From assembly GCA_037074705.1 (NCBI GenBank), contig CM073590.1, positions 2,478,001 through 2,542,000 of the forward strand: 64,000 nucleotides of DNA. Reading direction: 5' to 3'. Below the pieces are notes generated by a model that was given only the letters and a program-made list of their open reading frames with translations, was not told where the DNA came from and ran no database searches. Source of the stretch: Zhengitettix transpicula (lineage: Eukaryota; Arthropoda; Insecta; Orthoptera; Tetrigidae). Below are positions 1-12,089 of this stretch, piece by piece. Made by a program: the position numbers and the translations under genes. Numbering within the stretch: position 1 is the stretch's first letter; each line of letters starts with the position of its first letter.

Positions 1-2150
1 AACTTCTACAAGGATCTAAATAGCATGCTGGAACTAATACATCCTAACAAGTTATCAGAACACTTCACGCTTACAATTCAACATGTAATGTGGGACTACT
101 CCACAGTAAGGTAATAATATACAATAGGGTAATCTACGGCAATGAAAATGTGCTGCTCCAAGAAGGCGATACAGAACTTCATCAAGTTCGAGGAGTTAGT
201 AGACATAAAGAATCAATAATAATGATGGACAATAGCAGTCACAAAGATGTAATCCCATAGTATATGTAATTATCGAGAGAGAACTAGTCTGTACCTTGGG
301 TCGCTAATAACTATGAAGCGACCTTAAATAAATTTTTAAAAAATCCAAAACTGCAGGGCTCATTTCGATGAAACATTATATTGCTTTTTTATAGAGGCGT
401 TAAAAGGTTCTTAACGAACTGGAGCGAAAATGGAGATAGTTTCAAAACTTTGATTTTTCGCAATTTGTTGGGTAAATTGAGAATTGTTGAAAATATTAAA
501 GATTTTATCAATTTCGTTATTGGGAATAATTACAAAGATGTCATCGACATAACGACAATAAAATGTTTGAAATCAAGTTCAGATAGACACTAATTCTAAA
601 TAATAATATTTGAGGAGAATGGGCAAAGAGGACCATAAGGGTCTGAAAAACTGTTCCTTTCAGTCGTAGACAGTAAAGTCAGTATTTCGTATGTCGATAA
701 ATGAATCATCTTTACATGAAATATCACAATGAAATTAGTGACTTCTGACCATATTACACCGGCTCTTGACGTTTAATAGTTTGATTCATTGAGTAGTAAT
801 AGATATTCTAGTTCTTGTACTTATATGTTTCAACGGTATTAATCTTCCTTTACTATCCGTGAATTTTGTCTAGCTTAACCCGGTGGTTCACAACGGGGCC
901 ACGGTTACTAATAACCTCACAAAAATATGAATATAGCGTTAATATAGATCGTCGAACAGAATACAGCTATACATCTTAATTCCATTTGTAGTAATTATAT
1001 TAGACATGAACATCATCAACCTAATTGATGTTAATGTGATTAATTTTTAAATATAAATAATATGTACTATTTTAAGTATCCGTGCAGTTTTTGCATCCCT
1101 TAAATATAATTCAGGAAATCTATTTCACGTACGCCTATACCAGAAAATGTTTATTGAAGATGTGGTTTTCGATAAGAGATTTGTGGACCCACGTATCAAA
1201 CAGGTTAAAACAACAATCGTAAAAGATAGGATGTATAATGTTAAAAGTGTGTATTTCTGAAATTATCAAACCCATTTTAAATATTACGTCTGTAATGACC
1301 CGACAGTTTTTTGTTAATATGATTGCGTAGTTTCAAACACAATAGACCAACGAAAAACTCTTAGATGTTTTTCCTTGCCGACAATTGAGTATTAATGGCT
1401 TTATTTCCGTTTTGGAAACTCATGAAGAGTGAAGCATAGCGATATATACACTGCAAACAAATTGGTCAATTCATTCTTTGTTTATCATGGAAGGGGCACA
1501 GGTACAGTAAGAACATAGACAATGTTGTCAAAGGAACAAGTACAATTGGTTTTGTTAATAATCGTCACTGTAGTTCCGTACCCACCGCAACCCGGAGAAA
1601 AAACAAACACAAATAATATTTATTAATAATGAATCTATTTTGAAATAATTTGAACAAATCACATTCATATAGAAATTAATAATGTAATTATTCAATACAA
1701 ACAACCTTCACAGATAAGTATGAATTATTGCACGTTAGCTTTACACTTTGTAGGCATTTTCAGACGTTGACGTAATATAGACGTTACGCGATCGGCGGAA
1801 TTCTTGAGGTATGTGCGTTTTACCTTGTAACCTGTACTGCAATTTTAAGTAGTGAATTATACACCATACAGATGTGATACTAACCTAGCAACTTACAGAA
1901 TCATGGGAAGAACGTCTTTTTTACAGTACTGCTTGAGCTAACATCATAATGTGACATAATTTTGTACAACGTATTTCTCCGATCAGAAATAGTATTAAGG
2001 GAATTTTTTGTAAGTATCTTAGTAAGTATCAAATAATTAAAACCGTAATTATAATCATAACTCATGTTTTGTAAAACTTATTTCTGCGATATACGCTAAC
2101 AGGTTGACAGCATGCTTGTATAATAATATACTCGTTCGTTCAAAGCAGAA
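1..2150. other. Unassigned AT-rich DNA
   Basis: No recognisable gene, RNA or repeat family was found here. The only open frame of note (381-593, 70 codons) has no motif I know and is AT-driven. Composition is like the rest of the window. Confidence 0.5.
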
Positions 2151-2151
2151 A

Positions 2152-2572
2152 TTTTTTTTGGTGTAGACAGGCTATGTATAGGGTAATCCACATAGTGGCA
2201 ACTCCCCTCTTATAGCATAGGAAAGGGATTTGAAAGGGGGGATTCGGAAGGGTGGATATAGCCAAGTGTTAACTAGTTTAAGGATCCTATCCGGCATTCG
2301 CCTAAAAGTAATGCAGGACAAACCCTATAAAAACTTGCATCAGGTAGGTCGGGAATTTGGTACATGTCCCACGCCGGCGGGTGAGGGGTTTGCTGTGGGG
2401 TCGCAGCTTACCCATCGCCATGCCTTGGCCAGTTTAGGAGGCAGCTGGCCGACTATTCCAATAGGAATAGCGGACAACTCTTACCGTATACCCAAGGTCT
2501 GCGACCCCGGAACATACACCTCTCAAAACAGACCGAGAAGTCTCGGTATGTGGGAACCTTAGTTCAAAAAAC
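2152..2572 (-). repeat. Family G retroposon-like repeat, near full length
   Basis: This is one of about ten copies in the window of a 0.4-0.55 kb dispersed repeat. It carries the family landmarks: GGGTAATCCACAT near 2180, GGGATTTGAAAGGGGG, GGCATTCGCCTAAAAGT, GGACAAACCC and GGAGGCAGCTGGCCGAC. The left end abuts a run of eight T, so read on the minus strand the repeat ends in an A-run; the copies at 14.9 and 25.7 kb do the same. That suggests retroposition with the sense strand minus. No polymerase III boxes or protein motifs were found, so the class is unknown. Open frames within it are incidental. Confidence 0.75.
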
Positions 2573-2664
2573 CGTAAAGCAGAATTACAGAGATATTTTC
2601 ATAAATGTAGGCTCTTTATAAACTCACGTAAAGGAGAAGTAGGATGCAGATTTTTTATGGATTG

Positions 2665-2830
2665 TCCTTATCACTTTTAGGCGAATGTCAGGTAGAATCC
2701 TTAAACCATTGCCCTAGTTACTACTTTGCTCTACCCTTCCGCATGCCCTCTTTCAAATACCTTCCTATGCTATTAAAGGGGAGTTACATCCATGTGGATT
2801 ACTCTCATGTAGCTGGTTACTCTAAAAAAA
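2665..2830 (+). repeat. Family G fragment, opposite orientation
   Basis: This is the 3' part of a family G copy in sense orientation: CTTTTAGGCGAATGTC, CTACCCTTCCGCATGCCC and GTGGATTACTC, followed by a seven-base A-run at 2824-2830. It faces the copy at 2152-2572, so the two could fold back with a spacer of about 90 bases. Confidence 0.7.
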
Positions 2831-3389
2831 CCTCATATTAATGCCCTTATTTCAAAGGAGAAGCATAAATTGATGTTTCGTTTAGTATGTAAATTATAGG
2901 TTACAACAGACAATGCAAATGAAATTTACTGGAAGAAAATAAATATATGGACTCATGTTGTGGAGCCACATCACTGTGGAGGTAAAATATTATCACAATA
3001 AACCAAAATCTAATAGTACAGGAACTGTTTTGTGATTTATTTCGTAGTAAAGTAGGCTTTAGTTGTTTGAATTCCTTTGTTCCTTTGTCTTTCGGTTATA
3101 CCAGGGTAAACAGTAAAACGAAAGCATTTTCCATAAAACAATTTTATTTAGTACTAGGCATTTCCGGGGTTTTTATTTAGATGAGTCCGAAAAATTATTT
3201 AATTCTCTATTAGTCAGAGGTTATTTAGCCTAGCTATGCAGAGAGATTGTTAATTTAATTATAATTGGTATGTTGACACATTCGCTGCTTTGAGAGCCAA
3301 AAATATTGTTGGTTAAGATACTTAATAATATACTCGGTATTCTATACTTCGATAGTTAAAAATACACGCATTATCTAAAGAGAGTTAAT
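2831..3389. other. Unassigned AT-rich DNA
   Basis: I see no gene, repeat family or clear structure in this stretch. Confidence 0.4.
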
Positions 3390-3720
3390 TATACTCCAGG
3401 TGCCCTAAGCGAGTGAAATTTTCTTCATTTACCTTAAGAGTGTCAAAAACACTGCCGGAACAAATGAAAGTAATACTCCCACTACCTTAAGAGATCAAAC
3501 TTCTTTCCTATACCTTAAGAGAAGCGATTCAAAGTTAGTTGATGTACATTGTGGATGACAAAAATACTCCCGCTATCATTGAGAGTAAGAATACTCCCGG
3601 TACCTTAAAATAATTTAAATTAATTGACTTCAAAAATATTCAGAATACCAGTAGCCTAAAACAGTGAAAATTACGTTCGATTCCTTGAAAGAGTTAAAAA
3701 CACTGCCGGTAGTAATTTAT
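3390..3720. repeat. Degenerate minisatellite-like block
   Basis: A loose motif recurs at irregular spacing: AATACTCCCGGTACCTTAAG and variants (ACTCCAGGTGCCCTAAG, ATACTCCCACTACCTTAAG, AATACTCCCGGTACCTTAAA). AACACTGCCGG appears twice, near 3448 and 3700. The units are diverged and mixed with unrelated sequence, so this is an old tandem repeat or the inside of a decayed element. Confidence 0.45.
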
Positions 3721-3724
3721 ATAA

Positions 3725-4240
3725 TGTCTTTAAAATGCCACCCCTTCCTCCCCACCTCTAGGTGATAGAAATGTTTTACCGATCCAGTGTTTGTTTCGCA
3801 TCGTAAGTAACATCTGTACAAAAATGGGTATAATTCGTTACATGTGTTTAAGATTGCATGCGTAATATTGTTTTCACCTTCCACCCCCACTCCCAGGGTT
3901 TGACGTTCAACTTAATCGTCAACTTCAATGTCTTAATTACACTCAGCGACATCCATAACTCGGATTAGACTCCAATCTCAGTTGTTTTCGCGTTACATAA
4001 AGTAACACCCCTCCTCCACTTCAATCCCTAAAGGTGCTCCCTTCCCATGCCGAAAGGGGTTAAAATTATACACAAACAATATCGATAGAAACACTATCAA
4101 CCTCATTGACCAAAAAAAAAATATTATTTCGACGCAAATAAAACTTTCACCCCCGCCCCTAGGGGTTGTATCCATTTTTGAAAGGAATATGTTTGCATAA
4201 TTTGGTCGAAATTACTCCACACGTTTAGATTTGTTTGCGA
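3725..4240 (-). repeat. Helitron-like tandem unit(s), reverse orientation
   Basis: On the minus strand this matches the units of the array at 19.1-20.4 kb: CCCTTTCGG-like start, ATGGGAAGGGAGCACCTTTA, a TTACGTAAC..AACGCGAAAACAAC block, then ATGGATGTCGCTGAG and GGGGGTGGAAGGTG. One to two diverged units are present. I did not find a terminal hairpin plus CTAG beside it, so it may be a fragment. Confidence 0.6.
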
Positions 4241-4242
4241 AA

Positions 4243-4310
4243 TACACACACACACAAACACACACACACACACAAATATATATATAAGCAAACACAAACA
4301 CACACACACA
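4243..4310. repeat. (CA)n/(TA)n microsatellite
   Basis: Imperfect CA repeats with AAACA interruptions and a short TATATATA core. The open frames read across it (MCVCLC... type) are repeat artefacts. Confidence 0.9.
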
Positions 4311-4312
4311 GT

Positions 4313-6009
4313 TAATTTTATTTATTTGGTAATCCATTAAAACCCCCAGGTTATAATCAGTCCCAAAGTATAACATTTTTTCTTTCTCCAAACATTTATT
4401 TAATTTAGTAGTCGAAAAAGCTTTCTGCAGATGCCACATTCTTCCTAAACAATTGAAAAAAGCATTCCGGCGTTTGATATAAAATCGTGTTGGTTTTCGT
4501 TTAAACTCGGCCTTTTCGTAAATGCTAAAATACGCGTGATCGTCGGGATTTAACCTCAATTGGTGTACACTCTAACCGTGTACTGGCATAAGTTCTACAT
4601 CTTTACAGCCATGGATCTTTTTTAAAATTTATTACTGGAGTACAATATATTCTCTAAATGTATGTAGCGAGGAAACTGCTGAGGTTTCCGAGTTAATAGA
4701 GTAGACGATACTTTACCAGAGTACGCAACTTAGGGACGTCGTCTCACACGTTTATAACTTAACTCACTGCATTGCATAACTTGCAGAATAATAGCTTAAT
4801 TTTTACCTTATATACCCAACAGTAGTAAGTTATAATTTTTCTTTATTAAAATCATAGTCAAGGCCAGCGGTGTAATCGGATGGTGATTCCTAGAAAAACA
4901 AAATTTTTCGTTGATGAATCTTCAACTCGATAAACAGTAAAATTGCCTCATTAAAAAGTTGCACAGGCATGGCCATAAACGCATACAGTAGTCGGAAACC
5001 TTCTGCAACGAATTTACGTGATTCCTTTTATTACGGTATATTTGTTTATTTTGGTTACAAAGCGATGTTTTTTGCGTGATGATGCGGGTTTGTGTAGAAC
5101 TTCGTCGAAACTTCCAAAAGGCCTACATAGTAATTTCTATCAGCTATATCCGCGGATATGATTTCGTAGAAGTCACGCAGTCTCTCGTTCCCACGTGTCT
5201 TCAATTACAATATCAAATGTTAGTTTCAGAGGATTCTTGGTGACAATAATCCTATTCATTATGCTACTAATGAGTCTTAGTTTAATGTTTGAATATCAAT
5301 ATTTCTTTATGGAATAATAACTCAAAACCATTCAATGCTTATTTATTCTGAACGAATTCACAGCCCCAGTTATTAATAAGTACATAATTACGAACTTGAT
5401 GGGTTTAAGTGTCAATTTTGTTCTTGAATTCAGTAAAAAGTAAAAAAAAATTCACATTGACCCTGAAACAAACACAACAAATTAATTTCTTGAAAATTAC
5501 TGGATCAGATGTCTGAAAAGATGTTTCTGCAAAAATAATAATAACATTTATTAAACATCGGTGTTGCTTTTTTATTACAATTCTAACTTTCTCTGAAAGA
5601 TGGAGAGAATTTTAAAAAGGATTGCCCAAAGCAGTAAAAAAATTCCATTTATCTATCTCTAAGACTTTAAATTTAAATTCTCCGTCACTTTATCACCATA
5701 AAAACTCGTTACTGTTCATTGAGTTGTAGAGTTCGTTCCTGAAAACGACCATTTGTGTAGCGCAATACAGACTTGGTCATACGAGTAGTAGAAAATATTG
5801 ACTCTGTCAATTGATTTAGATTCATGAATATGTTTTGGTGTTTGATTTAGCGGGAAAACTCGTGATTTACTCCAAGGCGATATTTTTCAAAAATACGATC
5901 ACTGAATTAGCGTCAAGGGACACACGTTTGTACGAAACAATACTGACACGTTAGTCGTCGTTAATCAGCACATGTACAGTGTAATGTGTAAAAACATGGC
6001 AATTGATTA
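4313..6009. other. Unassigned AT-rich DNA
   Basis: No gene, RNA or known repeat family recognised. Several short A and T runs occur, with no longer structure that I can support. Confidence 0.45.
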
Positions 6010-6036
6010 ATATCCTGAGAGAGATTTTCAAGGAGC

Positions 6037-6650
6037 TTGGAGACTAGGAGTTTTTTTAAGGAAATATTGGAATCGATAGTTGGAATAAAGGTGGTCACCA
6101 TGGAAAATGGCTTACCACAATGGTCAGCATTGAGTGTCACGCTTTTCCTCAATAATGTGTCATCAAAGATTCACCCCCTAGTTTTCCTCGAATCATACGC
6201 ATATAATATAATTCTTCTCACAACATACATCTATCGACCATGTATATGCAACAGGCACCGGATAGTCTACAAAAATGGGCTAGCAACATCGAATTTCTGT
6301 TCAATCCGCGGAAGATAAAAGCCATCCTCTTCACTCTCAACAAAAATCTAAAACCGCTCACCTTAAAATATGGTGATCACATAATCAAATATGAAAAACA
6401 AATAAAAATACATGGCCTAATATGGGATACCAGAATAACTTTCTCCGAACACATAAATTATATCTCAACCGAAACCAAAAGACGACTGACCTTTCTAAAG
6501 ATAAAAGCAGCGAAAAACTGGTGAGCCAGCCGTAATATCCTTAGCCTAACCTACGAAACTACAATAACTACAATTCTTGACTACGGCACGGCACCAAAAA
6601 CCATACTCAACAAACTCAATACGAACCAGAACAATGCCATCAGGATAATC
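6037..6650 (+). pseudogene. Reverse transcriptase fragment (palm to thumb)
   Basis: Visible pieces match the non-LTR RT. GLPQWSALSVTLFL corresponds to the usual G-x-PQGS-x-LS-x-TLF motif, with G changed to W. Then LLTTYIY sits where the YADD box should be and is unreadable, WASNIEFLFNPRKIKAILFT is the region after the active site, and IKIHGLIWDTRITFSEHINY is the thumb. The catalytic YxDD aspartates cannot be found. A stop follows KAAKNW at 6523, and LDYGTAPKTILNKLN continues near 6575. It is dead; the family assignment is firm. Confidence 0.82.
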
Positions 6651-6689
6651 ACTGCATGTATCCACACCACCCTTACAATGAAGCCAGCG

Positions 6690-7330
6690 ACATTCCACTG
6701 GGCATAAGAAGAAAATTAAATATAATCAAAATTGCTTTGAACTCCCATTCTCCTAACATCCGAACCCAATCAATCCCACCTTACCCTCGCCAAAAGAACC
6801 TCCTGGAACTAATCTTAATCCTCCCTGACATTGACCACAAATCAACCTTCAATACACCCCTGTGGAAGTTAGTGGAACTCCCCATCGACATCTCACTCAG
6901 AAAAATTCCAAAAAGAATACGCCGAGAAAAGGCCAACGACCATCACGCCATAATCGAGAAATATGGAAATCCTGCCCAGTTGTATACTGATGCCTCAAAA
7001 ACTGAAACGAGAACCACAAGCGCGTTCATACACGGGAATCATAGGAAAGTGTTCCAGATGGACTCATCTGCATCCATCACGACAGCGGAGATCTACGCAA
7101 TACTCATGGCTCTAAACAATGTAATAATCTTCTGTGACTCCCTGGAAGCATCAAATGCCATAACGGACCCACAAATCAGGACTGGAAACATTAACAAATT
7201 CAGAATACTTTTACAGAACCTATCAGCATGTGAAAAATCAATCTACATCATCTGGATCCCCGCTGACGCCCATATAGTGGGAAACAGTACGCACAGCCTC
7301 GGACATATACAAGGAGCTCAAGAATAAAAT
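6690..7330 (+). pseudogene. RNase H domain of the I-like LINE
   Basis: The frame 6656-7327 is open for 223 codons. It carries LYTDASKTE (first catalytic Asp), then ITTAEIYAILMAL (catalytic Glu), then IIFCDSLEASNAI (second Asp) and IIWIPADAHIVGNS, where family members have the P-x-H-x-G-x-x-GNE segment. This is the retroelement RNase H that removes the RNA strand during reverse transcription. The final GNE is altered to GNS and the C-terminus is frameshifted. It is the longest plausible remnant reading frame in the window, but it begins inside the polyprotein and is not a gene start. Confidence 0.82.
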
Positions 7331-8118
7331 AGAATCAACCTGGCAAGCAAAGATGCGTACTGGAAGCAACGGACTCTTCCATCAGGAAATAACATCATCA
7401 TCCGAACTAATACTTCCCAAGAATCAGCAGGATAAGATCCCTCCATATTAATCTCTCGCATGCTCACCTCTTCTGCAGAACACCCCAACCCATATGTAGT
7501 CCCTGCAACCAATCCCTCTTTGAATGTAAAAAATAGGAAGAAAAACGAAACATGGCAATAGTCACATTCAGTACAAAGGACTTCGGCATTGATCCTGAAG
7601 TATTCGCTTCATTACTAGCCTTCTTAACCAGTGCCAAAATGGACGAACTATTTGAGAAGAAACTGAATGCAAACCCAATCATCGCACTAGAATAAATAAG
7701 ATATTATGCACCCTATCAGTTAAATAATGTAGAAGGTCGCCAATAACATTTTGGTTGACGCAACCATAAAATTTCAATTAAAAAATCTTTTGTGTTGTTA
7801 ATTATTATTAGTTTCGCTGCTTTGGGAATTTTCCTTTCATTATATTGGAGTTTCTTCATCACTGTTAGTTGGAATAGTGGAATTTTGATGAAAAGTGGTT
7901 GGAAAAAGCGTCCGGAAATTTGAGAGAAATTATAAATCTCATTTATAAATTATTTTAAAATGTTCATAGTATATGGTGTTCCAAAAATAATCATCCGATT
8001 TCAAACATTAAAATCTTTAACCCGATGTGATTGAACAGTGTAGTGTTAAAAAGAGGAATCTTCCGGGTTGCACGTGGTTTCAAGTAGGTAACAGCAACTC
8101 ACTTTAGTTTATATCAAT

Positions 8119-8955
8119 ATGACGCCTACACAACAACAGAAATCATTTTGTGTCCTGCGTTTCGCAAAGTGCGAATCGGTAATAACCGTCCAATGTAACT
8201 GCAGGTCGTTTACGTTTGAAACCCACAAAGTGCGAATCGGTAATAACCGTTCAGTGTGACTGCAAGTCGTTTACGTTGGAAACCGTACACGATTCAGTTA
8301 TTGCAAGCGCTTCACGAAGGTGACAAAGAAATACGTGTAGAGTTCCGCCTTCACATGATGGCAGCATATGGCAATTTTATATCACGCTTAGAGTTTAGTG
8401 ACGAGGCTACTTTCCATTTGAATGTGAAGGTGGTCGTCATAATGTGAGAATATGGGATACAGAACAACCACATGAAATTGTACAACGTGAGAGGGACTCT
8501 CTTAAAGTTTTATGTTTTGTGCGATTTCACAGAGAAAGGGTTTATGGTCCTGTTTTCATCGTACATAACACTGTTACGGCAACAACATATCGCGTTATTA
8601 TTGAAATCCCAATTTTCCCTCATTTCGAGACTGATTCAAATTAATTCATTTATCAGCAGGACAAGGCTGCACCGTACTGGTGCCTGCACGTAAAAGAGTT
8701 TTTCAATTACAAAATTCTAAGACGATGATTCAGCCTTACATCACAGGCTTTGGAGGCCACCGAACCCCACTGCATATGATTTTATTTTGTAGTGAGTTAT
8801 AAAAAGCTCAGTTCATGTGTCTTCAACTACAGCAACAATGGTCAAACTGAGGAACCACATAACAGCCGTGGAAGCAGTAACTCAAGACATGTTCTCTAGA
8901 GAGTGGGACGATTTGTATATAGCATAGACATACGCCGTACACCTCAAATGCAGCA
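8119..8955 (+). pseudogene. DUF4817-type transposase, internally deleted and duplicated
   Basis: The N-terminus reads MTPTQQQKSFCVLRFAKCES from 8119. It then jumps directly to the region around RWKPYTIQLLQALHEGDKE (about 8274 on), so the DNA-binding middle part is deleted. After that come EFSDEATFHLN (first catalytic Asp context), NVRIWDTEQPHEIVQRERDS, VYGPVFIVHNTVTATTY and FIYQQDKAAPYW (second catalytic Asp). The end, LRNHITAVEAVTQDMFSREW, matches the family C-terminus. Several frameshifts and stops occur. A 61-bp tandem duplication lies at the deletion junction (8166-8287). The family cuts and pastes DNA at TA targets; this copy cannot. Confidence 0.8.
8166..8287 (+). repeat. 61-bp direct tandem duplication inside the transposase relic
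   Basis: AAAGTGCGAATCGGTAATAA starts at 8166 and again at 8227. The two 61-bp copies differ by only a few bases, so the duplication is younger than much of the element's decay. Confidence 0.9.
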
Positions 8956-8998
8956 CAGTGAGCCCCTTTTTAGTTGTTAAGAAAAAACTGCATCACGT

Positions 8999-9123
8999 AG
9001 TCGGTATTTGTCCCACGCTCTTCCAAAGGGTTTGTTGTGGGAACGCAGCATTCCTTTCTCCATGCCTCGTCCAGTTAGCTGGCCGACTATTCCATTACGA
9101 ATAGCGGACAACTGTTTCGGTAT
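8999..9123 (-). repeat. Family G central fragment
   Basis: Matches the middle of family G: TTTGTCCCACGC, GGGTTTGTTGTGGGAACGCA, CCATGCCTCGTCCAGTT, AGCTGGCCGACTATTCC and GCGGACAACT. Both family ends are missing. It begins about 40 bases after the end of the transposase relic. Confidence 0.65.
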
Positions 9124-12089
9124 GTACAAAACTAATGAATAATATTTATAGACTTTTTATTATAAAACAACTGTTATTATTTCGTTAAGATATAAACAAT
9201 AGGTAGATCTATATTGTGAGATGACGTCAATGAGTCGCGTTTGTTACTTCTCCAAACTCATAACAAGATTGATCGTGATTGATAAATCAGTATTTTCAAA
9301 TAACGTAAAAAAGGTTTAAAAGGTTTTAACGAACCAACACACGCAATATACGATACATTGTATATATGTCAAAGCGTCTGTTGAGGTTCACTTCTCAGAT
9401 ATAGATCGCGCAGGCTCATATTAGTATAGATCGTGCGAAGTAGTATGTCCTATCAAAGGCGCAGGAGGAGAACGGAGAAGATGGAGGGGAATATTGTCGT
9501 CAGGAGGAAACATGGATACATCCGTTAGATAGAATTTTTTTTAAAAAAAATGCAATATATTTTCACGAGTGGGACATATAGGCACAGGCAGATTCTTTTT
9601 CCAACACCCTGCACTTATCATATCTTGAATTTTACGGATGAGTTTCTTGACGTAAAACATATCCTGCACTGAACAATATACATATCATTGCGTGATAGTT
9701 TTCAGAATAGTTTTTACACCACGAAGTTTCTGTAAAAAAGGTTCGTCTTGAAATGAGTTCCGGTCTACTTCAACTACAACCTCAGGCCAGTGGACGACTG
9801 CGCTTCGTATATTGAAACAGCCAATTATACTATATTCTGTCGACAGGTACCCAGTTCAATAGTACAACGCTTTCGTGGCGACTGGTAATACGGAAAAAAC
9901 TTATTCACCAATAATTCAAAACGTGATGAAACCGACAGCGAGATACGTAACTGAGTGCATTATTATAGCGTGTCACTCTAGAAAAAAAACCAAAACCTAT
10001 CATTTTAAAAGTCTAAGAGCCTGAAGAGACGGATAAGGGAACTGCTGAAAACTGGGAGTGGGTCATCTCTTCCGAAAATATCACGAAAAAGTATTTTGGT
10101 GTATATAACTGTAAATGAAAATGATCCAATACATTATTTCAAAATATCGAATAGTTTATGAGAAATAGTGGGAATAATTACTACTTAGTCAATCTGAAAT
10201 GATTTTTAAAATATGACTGGAATTTGAATCTGAACGCGGTATTTGCCAAACTAAGAGGTTTGATAAAGAGGTAGTATGTGTTTGAGAGAAACAGAGATGG
10301 GAAGGCTGGAAACAACGCAGCTGACAGAGTTGGTAGTGAAAATAACTCCTTGACGTCAAGATTTCCATTATAAAGGTTAAGGAACACGATGTGTACACTA
10401 TTACAAATAAACTGTCTTCGCTCTTAATTGACGTGATGGCCAGTGTGATTGTGATTGAGCACTTTAATACTATTTAGCCACAATCAATTAGATCACTTAA
10501 AACCTAAATTCACAATAAAGTTATTAGCCAGAGTATTAAAGTGTATCGCTTATGTTGATGAATTTGTTTGTGTTAACCGATACCACATTCTTGACCGAAT
10601 GAGAATTATGTTGAAGAACTGCGTCATGTATTCTCGCATGTGGTTCCTTATGTGGACACCGCCCACACAGTGCCACGTGGAAACGTCCAGTCACATTCAG
10701 CGAAGTATGTCAGCAAGATACTAACTACATTCTCTGCCACTAGGGTTAAGCTTCATGGATATGAGACCAACAAAGTTGAAAAACGCCTTCACAGATCTCC
10801 ATCGACAACCAACTGACACTTCTGCTACAGTAGCGAAGAAAGTAGAACAATAGGATTAGTGGAAGTAAAACTAATCTTCAAACTTTACCAAACATCCAGC
10901 TTTCACATATTCTGCTGAAAGTGTTCAAATGCAAGGCCAAAACTAGGATAATTATACAATCATTTTAAAACTTTGGAACCTCTATATCTCCGAAATGATT
11001 GGACAGAGTAAAATTATGTATAATTTTGTGTACTTACTAATTTTATCATAACTATTTCTTAGAAATGAGTACTTTTATTGAAAAAGAGCCAAGTGCCTTC
11101 TGATGTACTTCAAACTCAATGCTAAGGTGGATGCAACATAAATTTTGAGTGTTGAGGTTTCGATATACTGTACTACACAGCCTCGCCACTAATGCGTTTA
11201 ATCCGTAATCGCAGTGACAGCTATCGGAAATATTTTAGTGGCTTCCCTGCAGCGGGCTTCAATTTCCAAATTGGCAACTGTGCGAAATTCTAATATACTT
11301 AATTTGCCCGGAGAAACCACCTGAAACTTTTGTATTCTGTAACTGAGATCGGGGAGGGATGTCGTGATGTTAGCAGATATAATAATTAAACACTTCGTTG
11401 TTTCACCACCAGACGTTGTCTGAGAAATCTCAAGTTTACATATAGGAATTTCCTGCCGCATTGCAACACTTTTGCAAATAATACTTGAGTGCGAATATTC
11501 TCACAGACCTGTAATCTATAGACGTGAGTCAGATCATTTCTAATAGTCGTATCAGCAAAGAGCGTGGTGCAATGGATGTGGAAGTAGATCGGCTGTAATT
11601 ATACCTCTAGTAGCGTGCTAGAATCGCTAATATTCTTGATATAACATTGCAAAAACGAGATTTTCCAGTTGGAACTCGTAGCGGAACAAAACCTGCTCTC
11701 ACGGTTGGAAGATGTAGTCCTCGGCGAGTGCAAGGACTTTCTCGCCACAGACACAAACAATACTGCTTCAAAAGCATGTGCTACATCTATTTCATGTACT
11801 AACACATTAGGAAAAATCAATCAAGCATTAATAAAGGCAACATAAGTTAAATAAAGGTTAATGAAAAAATACCATTTCTTCATAACTTCATGAATTACGA
11901 GGCTTCGTCCACAAACTATCAGAATAATATTTGACATTCCAAAAATTTCACATCAAATTTAAAATCGATTTTATTGTTGATGTTATGAATGATGGAGCAT
12001 TATTTTAATTGTATATAGTTAATATTAAAAATTTGGATTTTTACGCAACCGCATTAAAATTTATTATTTATATTAAAAGTTCTGACATT
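9124..12089. other. Unassigned DNA
   Basis: No recognisable gene or repeat. The longest frames here (10455-10724 plus; 11198-11461 and 11599-11820 minus) have no motif I know, no supporting splice or promoter context and ordinary composition. I treat them as chance frames. Confidence 0.45.

Larger units (their letters stand above)
6010..7785 (+). mobile_element. I-like non-LTR retrotransposon, 5' truncated and decayed
   Basis: In order along the plus strand are part of a reverse transcriptase, an RNase H domain and an A-rich 3' end (TTCAATTAAAAAA, about 7774-7785). The RT then RNase H order is that of I-like non-LTR elements that keep RNase H. The 5' half (ORF1, endonuclease and RT fingers) is missing, as is usual after incomplete reverse transcription. 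Frames are broken at several points, near 6160-6240, 6523 and 6650. The last 60 bases include GGTTGACGCAACCATAAAAT, which resembles the 3' end of the SINE at 27.5 kb. The right boundary is an estimate. Confidence 0.8.
7970..8960 (+). mobile_element. Tc1/mariner-superfamily transposon relic (DUF4817-type transposase)
   Basis: The DNA around the transposase relic at 8119-8955 belongs to an insect family whose proteins begin MTPQQK..CVLRFAK. A possible left end is GTGTTCCAAAAATAATCATC near 7976, a sequence type seen at the ends of such elements. I could not find a matching inverted copy on the right, so the boundaries are approximate. Confidence 0.65.

Noticed and set aside
381..593. 70-codon open frame as a small gene
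   Set aside because: No motif, no context, and length expected by chance in AT-rich DNA over 64 kb.
4124..4559. Cysteine- and valine-rich frames as a small secreted protein
   Set aside because: They read through a (CA)n microsatellite.
10455..10724. 89-codon frame as a host exon
   Set aside because: No family motif, no splice or start context that I can support.
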